This document shows, in pieces, positions 36,701 to 47,372 of a stretch of DNA of 64,000 nucleotides. Within the stretch, counting starts at the first letter, position 1. Each line of letters begins with the position of its first letter. The stretch comes from Gossypium raimondii. Its lineage: Eukaryota; Streptophyta; Magnoliopsida; Malvales; Malvaceae. A program made the position numbers and the translations under genes. The notes under the pieces are model-generated. The model saw only the letters and a list, made by a program, of their open reading frames with translations. It searched no databases and had not been told where the DNA came from. The stretch spans positions 46,075,980-46,139,979 of the forward strand of contig NC_068575.1 of assembly GCF_025698545.1 (NCBI RefSeq), written 5' to 3'.

Positions 36701-38258
36701 TCTTTTTATCCAAACCATCTCAAATTTCGGGCAGACCTTCGGGCCTAAGTGAGTAGCTCGGCTTATGAATAGATCTAGGTGAGGAAGAGGGTGAGGGAAG
36801 GGATATTTTTTTATTTTATTTAATATTAACATAATTATAATTGTTTAATATTATTATAATTTTTTATTTAACTAGATTTTAATGAGGTGCTGATGTGGCA
36901 CTTCTTGATCGGCTGTAGCTTTTTTTAATAGAGTCTATCTGTAAAGGCCAACTGTGGTTATGAATAAAGTTTAGATACCCTGTTTGACAAAAAAAATTTA
37001 AATACCTAACCTAAACAAAATGCATAGTTAAAAGGCCTCTTATTGAATTAAGCCTGTTATTTATTTTAAGATTTCCTGTTTAACTCTATTCATTGTTTTT
37101 TTTAAAGTAATAATTTTTTACTTAATTAATCTTATTGATATTCATTTATAAATGATTAAGTAAAAGTTGATTAATACACCATGAACAGGATTGACGGTTG
37201 CTGTAACCATCACCGTTGTATTGGTTTCTGCTATATGCTTCTTTGTGTTAAGGTTAAAAGGGAAATCACCATCAAGTCATCTATGGAAGGGGAAGAAGAA
37301 CGACAATGCTAGGATTGAGGAATTCATCACAAAGTTCGGTTCTCTAGCTCCTAATCGATATTTTTATGGAGACATTAAGAAAATGACAAATAAGTTTAAA
37401 GATAAATTAGGTGAAGGAGGATATGGTAGTGTATACAAAGGAAAATTGCCAGACGGTCGTCTCGTGGCGGTCAAAATCCTGAGTGAATTCAAAGATAATG
37501 CAGAGGAATTTATGAATGAAGTAGCCAGCATCAGTAGAACTTCTCATGTCAACATAGTGACTCTTTTGGGTTTCTGTTTTGAGAGATCAAAAAGAGCTTT
37601 GGTTTATGACTTCATGCACAATGGATCTTTGGATGGGTTTATTTATAATAAAGGACCACATAGTCAAAGTTGTCAATTGGAGTGGAAAACTTTGTACGAC
37701 ATTGCAATGGGCATCGCTAGAGGACTCGAATACTTGCATCAAGGTTGCAGTACCCGGATCTTGCACTTTGACATTAAACCTCACAATATCCTTTTAGATG
37801 AGAACTTTTGTCCCAAGATCTCTGATTTCGGTTTGTCTAAGTTATGTGAACGACAGGAAAGCACTATTGCAAATACAGGTGCTAGAGGAACTGTTGGATT
37901 TATAGCTCCTGAAGTGTTTTATCGAAATTTTGGTGGTGTTTCTCATAAATCAGATGTCTACAGCTATGGAATGATGCTCCTTGAAATGATCGGAGGAAGA
38001 AAAAATAAAAATATTGAGGGTTCCCAAGCTAGTGAAACATATTTTCCCTTATGGATATATAACCATCTTGATCAACCTATGAACTGCAATCCTAATGAAG
38101 TACTATCTATAGAGGAAGAAGAAATAACAAGGAAACTAATCATAGTGAGTCTTTGGTGCACTCAAACCAATCCAGTAGACCGACCATCAATGACTAAAGT
38201 ATTAGAAATGTTGCAAGGAAACCTTCAATCATTAGCACTTCCGTCGCAACCCACCTAA
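33773..38258 (+). CDS. LRK10L2-type receptor-like kinase (gene B), intact
   Basis: Exons 33773-34616, 35944-35988 and 37189-38258 join in phase to 652 aa. The ATG at 33773 is preferred over the in-frame one at 33731 because it aligns with the gene C start. Residues 1-~35 form a signal peptide. A GUB_WAK_bind domain follows (NCRDAVYKCGNISAGFPFFG), then a WAK-associated C-terminal domain (ACGKCNDSGGACG...CHCPFMF). Exon 2 codes a basic linker (SKAKSKSRLN). A transmembrane helix lies at ~299-317. Kinase: GEGGYGSVYKG (371-), VAVK Lys 392, HFD 489-491 (Phe in place of the Arg of HRD, so non-RD), DFG 509-511. Expected role: plasma-membrane perception of a wall- or pathogen-derived ligand and Ser/Thr phosphorylation; the ligand is unknown. 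The kinase exon is close to that of gene C. Confidence 0.92.
34995..35420 (+). repeat. Dispersed 'GGGTCGGG / CCCGACCCG' repeat in intron 1 of gene B
   Basis: GC-richer islands (CATGGGCCGAGTTGGGTCG; GGCCCGACCCGTTACCCG) flank an AT-rich core. A related copy in the same orientation lies in intron 2. It resembles a non-autonomous dispersed repeat widespread in dicots. The ends are not defined. Confidence 0.5.
36250..36785 (+). repeat. Second copy of the 'GGGTCGGG' dispersed repeat, intron 2 of gene B
   Basis: Starts near CATGGATTGGGTCGGGTTGAG and ends near GACCTTCGGGCCTAAG...GCTCGGCTTATGAAT. It shares the layout of the intron 1 copy, including AAACGGGCC(T)AAT and TTTTTATCCAA segments near the end. 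Boundaries are approximate. Confidence 0.45.
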
Positions 38259-39540
38259 AAATGTTGCAGATTTGTTGTTAACTTGAGTAATTTGTTCATG
38301 TTGAGGCAATCTTTAATAGATTTAGGAAAATGTTCATTTTGATCTCATGTTTTTTTTAGTGTTAGTTGTGTATATAAAAATAGAACAAATTAAATGTGTA
38401 AAATTTTAAACATAAATCTATGGTATACCTAAATGGTGTTATGCTTATTCAACTTATTTTTTGTAGAAATAATTTTATAAATATTAAAAGATAACATCGT
38501 TGAGAGAAAAAGAAAAAATTCCTAAGAGGTTTTGTCACCATGAATCATAAAAGAATATACATGAATTCCATTAAAAAAAAGCAAAGATAAGATTTGATTG
38601 AAGATTCCTAATAGAAACCTAAACTCCTTCAATGTTCCCTTTATAGGAATGACAGCAAGTCGAATACTTATATTTTTGAATTATTGAAATCTAAATATGA
38701 AAATATGTTGAAATATTTGAATTTATTTATTATCTATAAATTATTCAAGTATTATTATCTAATCTCAAATCTAAAACTAATATATATTTATACTACAATA
38801 ATGTTTTAGAAGGAAAAAAGAAACAAGCTTAGGTGGCATGCTTCAAAGATTTGACAAGTGGCATTATATTTATATATAGGGCACATTAGTATTCAATATT
38901 GTGTGAATAATTTTATGGTTTTAGCAATGGTTTTATGTAAAATGAAAAAAAAGTTTTGTGTCAAAATGTTTGAATATTATATACTCTTTATGACAACAAT
39001 TATATTAAAAAATCACTTTTCATATTATTTTCTTAATTTTCATATATTAAAAAATAGAGAAAAACTTAATGAAATGATTTTAAATTTGTTAAATTAATAG
39101 TTTGTTATTTTTTCTTAGTGACATGACTAAATTAAATTTCTTGAAAATTTTGAATTAATTGCAAACATATTCAGTAATATGAAATATAACTTTACATATT
39201 CAACAATTTAAAAGTAAAAATAAATTAAAAGAATTTTGAATAAAAATAATATCAAACATATTCAATAACTTCACATTCTTTACGCTATAAATAGTGAAAT
39301 TGCATAGTGTTACAAATAATTTTATTTTATTTTATTTTATTTATTCTTGACTCTAAAAATTAAAATCAATACAAGTTTATCACAATACAAACCATAAAGA
39401 TTCTAAAAGTAAAAATTTTATATCATTTTATTTTTACCTTTTCATTTATAATATTTCCAAAAGGTTACAATTTTTGCAACTATTTTTAATAAATAAATGT
39501 AGTATACTTTAATTGATGCATATAATCAAATCTGTGCATT
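38259..39540. other. 3' flank of gene B and AT-rich intergenic DNA
   Basis: The first ~140 bp are similar to the 3' flank of gene C (52905-53040; shared TTAGTGTTAGTTGTGTATAT), so they are probably 3' untranslated sequence carried by the duplication. Beyond that there is only AT-rich sequence with no gene. Confidence 0.5.
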
Positions 39541-39598
39541 GTGTAACGCCCTTAACCCGACCCGATTCACCGAGTCTAAATCTCGAGTGTTACTACAC
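39541..39598 (-). mobile_element. Tiny LTR-end fragment
   Basis: TGTAACGCCCTTAACCCG resembles the minus-strand 3' terminus of long LTRs of the TGTAAC...TTACA type. Only ~55 bp remain and no target duplication was seen. Confidence 0.4.
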
Positions 39599-39604
39599 AT
39601 AATA

Positions 39605-40217
39605 CTTAAAAAAAATCTTGTCAAGCAACTTTGCTAAGAAGGATATAGGTGTAACAAATGTTGTTCTTGATATTAAAATAACCCAAGAGGAAAACACTAT
39701 AACTTTATCACAATCACACTACATTGAAAATGTGCTTAAAAAATTTGATCTTTTCAATTATATATTAGCATCTACACCATGGATCCTCAAATAAAATTAG
39801 TATCTAATACTGGTAGGAAAATTGATCAATTGAATTATGCAAGTCTAATTGATTGTCTTATGTACATAACGAATTGTACAAGACTAGATATTGCATGTGC
39901 TTTTAGGAAATTAAGTAAGTACATGAGTAATCAAAGTAGTTTGCATTAGCAAGCTTTAAATTAAGTACTTAGGTACTTAATGAAAACTATTAACTACGGG
40001 TTGTACTATAGTGGGTATCCTTCAGTTTTAGAAAGGTATCAGATGCTAGTTGGATTACAAGTTTGGAGGATCATGCTTCTACTAATGGATGGATCTTCAT
40101 TCTTGGTGGAGGTGTCATTTTTTGAGGTTTTAAAAAACAAACATGTATTACTGATTCCACCATGACAACTAAATTTATTGCATTAGTTGCTACATCTATC
40201 GAATCAGAATGGTTATA
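39605..40217 (+). pseudogene. Copia-type reverse transcriptase/RNase H fragment
   Basis: Translation in shifting frames gives DIGVTNVVLDIKITQEENTI, SQSHYIENVLKKFDLFN, NYASLIDCLMYITNCTRLDI and later DASW..S and TTKFIALVATSIESEW, the RT C-terminus and RNase H region of Ty1/copia polyproteins. Stops at several places. It points to the right and meets an oppositely oriented copia gag-pol segment at about 40218. Confidence 0.75.
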
Positions 40218-41930
40218 TGCCCTAACTTTTCAAAACCTACATCTGAAAGAAAACATCTCTTCAACGAAACAGTCATACATTTTTCCCTCATTTGGCCAAG
40301 TTGTCTCCACTCCAAACAAGTTGACTTCGACTCCGTAATAGACAAGGGATATCTGGTTTCACCGGTTACTGTAGAACATTCTAGAATATAAAGATTGCCG
40401 GTTCTTTTACCTTTTAACAAAATGAGAGCTCCACAAGATACTTTAGTGCCACTCGACTCGATGTTGATTCTGCATCATTTCAAGTCTAAAATACTCAATG
40501 AGATGAGATTTTTTCGTAAATCAGCTACATACCTAACATCTTAGAGTGTCCTAATTGTTCCATCGTGTATTTTAATTTTAACAGTACCAATACCAATTAC
40601 CTTATTGGATGAATCGTTTCTCATGCGCACAACTCCACATTCAACCGAATTGTATGTGGAGAACCATTCTCTATTGGGACATATATGGAAAGAACATCTC
40701 GAATGCAGGACCCACTCGGATGTAAGCTTGGAGTTATCACTTGTTGACACTAACAAGAAATCATCACCGCTTTCATCGGCCAAATTAGCAAAATGAGAGC
40801 TCCACGAGATACTTTAGTGCCACTCGACTCGATGTTGATTTTGCATCATTTCAAGTCTAAAATACTCAATGAGATAAGATTTTTTTGTAAATCAGCTACA
40901 TACCTAACATCTTAGAGTGTCCTAATTGTCCCATCGTGTATTTTAATTTTAACATTGCCAATACCAAATACCTTATTGGATGAATCGTTTCCCATGCGCA
41001 CAACTCCATATTCAATCGAATTGTATGTGGAGAACCATTCTCTATTGGGACATATATGGAAAGAACATCTCGAATGTAGGACCCACTCGGATGTAAGCTT
41101 GGAGTTATCACTTGTTGACACTAACAAGAAATCATCACCACTTTCATCGGCCAAATTAGCACCAGCTATATCTTCTTCATTACTCTCAGCAGCTATTTTA
41201 TTTCGCAGTTTATAACAATTTTCTTTGACGTGACCTAACTTTTTACAATAGCGACATCTTTTGTCTCTCTTCTTTGATGCTACCGAAACAGAAGCTTACT
41301 TATCTGCCTTGTTATCCAAACCAAACTTATTATAGAGTTTGTCTCTACTCAACAAATGACCTTTCACATATTCAAACGAGAGTTTGTCTCTGCCATAAAT
41401 CAAGGTCTCTCTGAAAGACTTGTATGAAGGGGGTAAAGAGCACAATAATAGCATAGTCTGATCTTCATCGTCAATCTGAACCTCAACGTTCTTTAAATCA
41501 TTTAAAAGAGTAATGCATTGATTGATGTGATCTCTAAGAAGCTCACATTCATTAATGCGAAACGTAAATAGACGTTGTTTCAACATTAAACAGTTAGCTA
41601 AAGAATTTGTTGCATGAAGAGTTTCTAACCTTTTCCACAAGGCGAATGAGATCTTTTTCATCAATGCCTCCTACAATATTGTATTCGCGAGGTGCAACTG
41701 GATTACATACAAGGCCTTTTCATCAAGCTCTTCCCATTCTGTTTGATTTAGATTCTCAAGTTTTTTTCCCGGTAACAACCTTTTTCAAGCCGGTTTGGAC
41801 TAAAATTGTCATCATCCGAACTTGCCACAGATTAAAATTTGTGACACCATCGAACTTCTAAATTTTAAACTTTGTTCTACCATCTCTGAATGAGCTGATC
41901 TATGAAAATTAAACTTGCTTTTATACCACT
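40218..41930 (-). pseudogene. Copia-type gag-protease-integrase N-terminus, minus strand, broken
   Basis: From right to left: a probable primer-binding region next to the LTR (41915-41930); gag (UBN2-like: LWKRLETLHATNSLANCL, RLFTFRINECELLRDHINQ, LCSLPPSYKSFRETL) at 41664-41296; a CCHC knuckle region around 41215-41270; then the protease/GAG-pre-integrase section (ADESGDDFLLVSTSDNS, WVLHSRCSFHICPNREWF, RTGNLYILECSTV). Stops occur, and the protease-side section is present twice because of a tandem duplication. It ends at 40218 against an inverted RT/RNase H piece. Confidence 0.8.
40421..41162. repeat. 371-bp tandem duplication within the copia element
   Basis: AATGAGAGCTCCAC occurs at 40421 and again at 40792. 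The two units 40421-40791 and 40792-41162 differ at only a few sites (for example CACAAGATAC versus CACGAGATAC, and CATTCAACC versus ATATTCAATC). Each encodes the same minus-strand peptide block ADESGDDFLLVSTSDNS. Confidence 0.93.
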
Positions 41931-41960
41931 TGTTGGGAACCAACCCGGTTAAGTAACGAA

Positions 41961-44863
41961 TGTAATAGCCCGTTTTTTAGTCAGATCAGAACAATAGTTT
42001 CAGGACCATAAAACCGAGTTAAAATATTTATTTTATTATTTTAATAAGGTTTATAGTATGATAAAATTACTATGTGAAAGCTTCGTAAAGAAATTTTACT
42101 GTTTGATTGCTTAATTTGTCAAAAAGGACTAAATCGCGTAAAGTAAAAAACTTATGTTCTATTAGTTAAACGTATTACATAGCTATAGAACCTTAAAGTA
42201 AAGGTCCTTAAGTGGTCAATAGACCATTGGGGAGTTAGTGGAAGATGATAGCATGACAATTGGTGTAGTTTTAAATGTTTTTAAAGGTTAATTATGTAAT
42301 TTGATAGATAATGACAAAATAAAATAAAACAACAATTAGGTTATCATCTTTAACCATTCTTTCTACCGAAAATAAAAGAAAAAAAGAAAGCCATAGAAGC
42401 TTAGCATTCAGCCATTCTTGTTTTCCTTGATTGGTAAGATATTTTGTCCCGTTTTTAATTATTTCTAATTTTCGAGATCGTTGTAGCTTAATCTAGCTAA
42501 CCCGTACCTTCGTTTTTGAAACTGTTATAGATTTCAAATGATTCCATTGTTGAATGCTTGGTTTTTTAAGTGTTTAATGATAGATTATGAAGGTTTAATG
42601 TTAGATATACAAGTTTTGTTAAGTGATTTTGACAAAGATGTCAAAAAGGGATTAAATTGATAAAATGTGAAATGTGGTGGTTAAAAGTGTGAATAAATTG
42701 AAAATATGGGCTGCTAGTAACATGTATCAAATTCGTTTAAGCATGGATTTGTACTAAATTGCATGAATTTGCAATTTTATGTGATAAGGACTAAAGTTTA
42801 AAAATGTGAAAGTTTAGGGGCAAATGTGTAAAATAGCCCTAATGTGTGTTTTGGATTAAATTGAATAAATATTTGATTAAATAAGTTGATTTTGATAATA
42901 TATAGATCAAGATAAGTCGAGATTGGGATTAGATCGGGGAAAAGAAAAAGTGGACGAATAGTCGATAATTTCCATCCGAGCAACTCAAGGTAAGTTCGTA
43001 TAATTAGAATCGAACTTTCATTTAATTGCAATTGTATGAAATGAATATGTATATATATATGTGAATTAAATGGTTGAAATAAATGATATTGAATTGCTTA
43101 ACATTACACTTTTGGGTGTATGAATGTTAATCGATCAAAGTTGGACATTTTTTTTATGTTGTTCAGTTGAATTAATTGCTTGTTTAATTGAAGTATTAAA
43201 GATTTCCAAAACAAGACATGTTACCTATGTTTTTCCATATTTAAATGCTTGTCCAAATTGAAGAAATAATGTTTGTCAAAATTTGTATATTAATGTTGTC
43301 CGATTTCTAACGTTTAAATTGATTGAGCATTTGATGTATACATGCTACTTATTTTTAATGGTTAAGCTATCCAAAACTCGTATATTAATATTGTATACTT
43401 TATATATATATGGCTTTATACATCATTTATAAATAGAGTTATCCGAGTAAGTCCTTGAGGTAATGTTTCCCTTATCTTTTTATGTTTTTTTAATTGTTAA
43501 CTAATAGGAAATTGGATTGGGATAGTGTTTCGAGTTATGTTATTATCGTAATTGTTAAATGTGTTCTATAATAAATTTATGGTTGATCGGAAATGATAGT
43601 ATTTGGTTGGAAAAATTTCTATTTAAAATGTTGTCAGAATGGAGATTAATGTATTGAGTAATACCGAGCCCCATTTGAACTATAGAAAATCGTAGGATAC
43701 GAGTGACATGTCACTTGGGTTACCGTTTTGGTCGAGCTCCTACATTTGTTGCAGACTCACCACAGCTCGTATGAGCTTATCGATATATCAGCTCTTATGA
43801 GTTCACCGTTTCAGCTCAATAGAGCTTATCGTTCTTTAGCTCGGAATGAGCTTACCGATCATGGATCGAAAGAGTGGAAATGATAATGAATTGACGGATT
43901 ACCGTTTAATGCATATAGTGTGTATCACCCGAGTATCCTTCGATGTTTAGGTAGGTTCAACGAGTATTATACTGTTACTGATTATAGAATGGAGAATGAA
44001 ATGGAATTTGAGCTATGTGAATTGTATAGATAGAATGTGATATGTGTTACATGGACGTATGGAAATGAAAATGAGATATTATGAAATGTATGAATGAAAT
44101 GCTATGTGATTTGAATACTAAATTGAAGCATTTATAGATGAAATGTTAGTTATATGCATGTTTGAGACTCTAACCTATTGAGGTGTATGTGTGATAGGTA
44201 TTTGAATATTCGAGTTGGACATATTAATTTAATTGCTTAAATTATGCAATGTGGTAAGTTTAATTCTATTATATGGGCTTTAATAAGCTTAAATGCTTAC
44301 TCTATTTATCATTCATGTTTTATAGAGGTTCATTAGCTAGCTTGATTCGAACAAAGTCAGATATTGGCATCACACTATCCAGGCGACTTCTCGGTACTTT
44401 TGAACTCAAGGAAATTGTGTAAATATGACATGTATAGGCTAGATGAAGGGATGATGTTTTGATCACTTAGTTTATAAAGTATATGTATATATGTTTGATG
44501 TGTGTAAACCATGAGATTTGGTTTAGTGACGTAATGGTTAAATGGGTGCAAAATGATATGTTTTGACAAACTCATGAATGAAAGTCGTAATACATATGCC
44601 CATACTATTATGAGATGAATAAGTGATTTGAAAATTCTTTATGAATGTGGCAAATTGGTATGGTATATAGTATGTGATGTGTATAATGTTTTTATATTTT
44701 GGAAATGCTTGATTTAGGCATGTTATAAATATGAATGATTGATAATTACTGAAATGATATGATATTAGTTAAATGTTGATGAATAACTGTTCTGAAATGA
44801 GTTGCAAGTCCGGTAATGCCTCTTAACCTATTTTGGTGACGGTTACAGGTTAGGGGTGTTACA
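41961..44863 (+). mobile_element. Solo long LTR (2,903 bp) inside the copia LTR
   Basis: Starts TGTAATAGCCCG and ends TTAGGGGTGTTACA. ACGAA flanks it on both sides (41956-41960 and 44864-44868). It belongs to the same broad family as the LTRs at 24-32 kb by its termini and by the pre-terminal text GTAATGCCTC. No internal domain. Confidence 0.92.
43764..43860. repeat. Short-hairpin array in the third solo LTR
   Basis: Four units of the form AGCTC-(4-5 nt)-GAGCTTA(T/C)CG: AGCTCGTATGAGCT, AGCTCTTATGAGTT, AGCTCAATAGAGCT, AGCTCGGAATGAGCT. Same general place in the LTR as the other arrays but with a different stem sequence. Confidence 0.85.
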
Positions 44864-45269
44864 ACGAACAAGTAAAAATAGCGAAAGAAATTGAGAAATT
44901 GAACACACAAATTTAACATAGAAAAACCCCTCCAAAGAGGATAAAAAACTGCGGGCAAAGATAATTTTACTATAATGGCAAAAGAACAAAGAGTACAAAT
45001 GATGGAGATAAAAACTAAACCCCGAAAACCTAAAAACAAAGAACCCTCAAAACATAAAAACAAAATTCTCTAAATGTGTTATGAGTTTTAATCTCTAATG
45101 GGTGTATTTTCTAAGGTTGTAAAAAGCCTATTTATAGGCTAAATTCATAGGTCAAATAATAATAAAATAATCTAGACTAATCAAAGTTTAATTGAAACAA
45201 ATAAAAAAAATTTAACTAGAAGATTATTTCTCAAATTTGACTGAAATAGGAGTCATACTTAACAAAGGT

Positions 45270-46170
45270 GTCTATTGACTACAAGGTGGCTGACATTAAA
45301 TCGATGATCTATGTTGGTGAGTGTTGGAAGTTGACAAAAGGGTGCAAGTGGTAAGTACAAGCTGCATTTATACAGAGGTCCTGGTAGTGGGAGATACAAA
45401 AACATGTTGGGTTTTATACATGCACTTCTGCACTTATGATGCAGGACCACCGCAAGCTTGATTCAAAAACCATCTGCAGTTGTATATTGACAACAGTTAA
45501 AGATATGCCCACCATTCCTGTATCGGTGTTGATTGTCGAAATGTAAGAACGATTTCAATACTGAGTTTCATATCGAAAGACATGGTTGGTTGAACATATA
45601 GCCATGGATCAGTTGCACGGAGATTGAGATGCGTCGTACAATGAACTCTAAGGGTGGATAGTCGCAATGCAAGAGTATGTTACAGGGATAGTCATTGAGT
45701 TGCAGACGTTGCCTTATACGATTAGGACAACCAACTACATCCGAGGGGAAAATAATTTTTCACTGGAGGTTTTTGACATTTGATCCATGCATTTGAGCTT
45801 TTCCCCACTATAACCCGTTTGTGCATATAGGTGAGACCTGGCTATACGAGAAATATACGCAGATCCTTCTCATTGTGACTGCACAATATGGGAATTGGAA
45901 CTTGCTACCGATAATGTTTGCCATTGTTGAGGAAGAGAACATGAAGTCATGGGAATTTTTCCAAGAGAACTTGTAGAGGTATGTTGTCACTCAATACAAC
46001 ATTTGCATCATTCTCGATAGATCAAAGGGGATAATTGCCGCAATTAGGCATTCAGGTGTTTTGTAGAGATCCGTCTATTGCATCAGGCACATTGCGGTGA
46101 ACTTCCACAAGGAATTCAAAAATGTGGATTGGCATAAACAAGTTTTAAAGCTGGGTAATTATCTGTCTCA
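45270..46170 (+). pseudogene. Second MULE transposase fragment
   Basis: Aligns with about 1825-2700 of the first MULE: TGTTGG-AAGTTGACAAAAGGGTGCAA, GCTGCATTTAT, GGTTGGTTGAACATA, GACCTGGCTATACGAGAAATATACGCAGATCCT and the ISDR-like second Asp region (ATTCTCGATAGATCAAAG). Its left edge coincides with the copia LTR end at 45264, so copia inserted into it. The right edge passes the intron donor position (near 46154) and then loses similarity. Frames contain stops, but some positions preserve the ancestral codons that are mutated in the first MULE. Confidence 0.8.
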
Positions 46171-46801
46171 ATTTTTTTTCCATATGTTTAAAGTTTGTGA
46201 AACAACACGCAATATGTTGTAACGGTTCAGGGTACGTGTTGGAACCATATCGGTTTAAATTGAGACTGGTTGACCTCTAAGCTGATATGTAATGTCAAAC
46301 GAATACTTCATTTTACCAATATAAAAAATCGTGTATTTTTAGGTCTGAAATACTGGTGCTGCCAATTGCTTAGGCGACTCCCAAAAAAATTATATTTTTT
46401 AAAAAATGTGATGTCATTGGTGGCAAGGGACAGGGGTGCCGTCAATTGGTTAGGAAGTTTCGATTTTACACTATTCGCTTTGCCTAGATTTGTAAATATT
46501 AGGGCCCTTATCCTATTTCAGTATTTATTTTTTATATTATTTAAATAAAAAACCTTTATATATTCCCTATTAGATACTTTTTTCAACTTTCTTTATTCTC
46601 ATATTCATTTCTTTAAGGAATTATTTAAAGATTTATCATTAAGTATGAATGGAAGATTTAAACATAGGAATAACTTATATTAGAATGATATAAAATTTAA
46701 GGTTTTAGGCATTAATAAAATTTCATCGCATTATCAAAATTTAAAGACATGAAATTATTATTATACACTTATTCATATTCAACTGTTCTCCAACTCTAAG
46801 T

Positions 46802-46844
<43 letters not shown>

Positions 46845-47174
46845 TAATTAAAATAAAAAATCATAAACTTTAAATTTTACACGATTCTCAATTAATGAAG
46901 ATTCAATGAAATAGAAAACAATTTAAAATGAAAAAAATCCATTGTCTAGAAACTAATATTTTTTAAGAAAATTGATTGAAAAAATAACTTGAAAGAAAAG
47001 CAAAATGATTAAAATTGTAAAATAAAAAATATGTTTGTTTATAATTTTAAAATTAATTATTTTAAATAAATGAAGAAGATAGTAAATATAGATCAAAATT
47101 TAATGCCTTAAAATTATGTTTTTTTAGGAGTTATACTTTTTTTTTTTTTTTACATAAACCTTTAGACTTTTTAC
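46171..47174. other. Intergenic with MULE-TIR-like text and a TA microsatellite
   Basis: 46385-46460 carries GTCATTGGTGGCAAGG and GGGGTGCCGTCAATTGG, words like those in the MULE terminal repeats, so a second decayed MULE end is possible. 46807-46842 is a pure TA dinucleotide run. No gene otherwise. Confidence 0.45.
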
Positions 47175-47372
47175 TACCCAGTGATAAATTAGAACAGTGC
47201 AAAATTCAGCATAAACGTAAATCATATTACATGAGTCTTTTTAAGTAAACTTCATTGACGAGGACTTTCTTTTGATAAACTTTCCCTTTATTGAGGGCCA
47301 ATCAATCCTTTCTGTACTTTCTCATTTACCTTGTTCAATCTTCCATCAATTCTCAGAAATTTTTTTTAAAAA
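47175..47372 (+). promoter_or_regulatory. Conserved upstream block of kinase gene C
   Basis: The counterpart of the block before gene B, with GATAAATTAGAACAGTGC, TTTCTTTTGATAAACTTTCCC and GGCCAATCAATCC (a CCAAT-type word). The 5' limit of similarity sits just after a T run at 47140-47151. Regulatory function is inferred from conservation only. Confidence 0.5.

Larger units (their letters stand above)
41931..45264 (-). mobile_element. Copia LTR (~426 bp) split by a solo long LTR
   Basis: On + it begins TGTTGGGAACC and ends CATACTTAACA, so on the minus strand it reads TGTTAAG...CCAACA. It abuts ATACCACT, a degenerate match to the methionine-tRNA primer-binding site region of copia elements, followed by gag on the minus strand. 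Removing 41961-44863 and one TSD leaves ~426 bp. This is therefore the 5' LTR of the minus-strand copia element. Confidence 0.75.

Noticed and set aside
43440..43500. Exact TSD-based full-length retrotransposon at 42-45 kb
   Set aside because: No second LTR or internal gag/pol exists within 41961-44863, so only a solo LTR is called.
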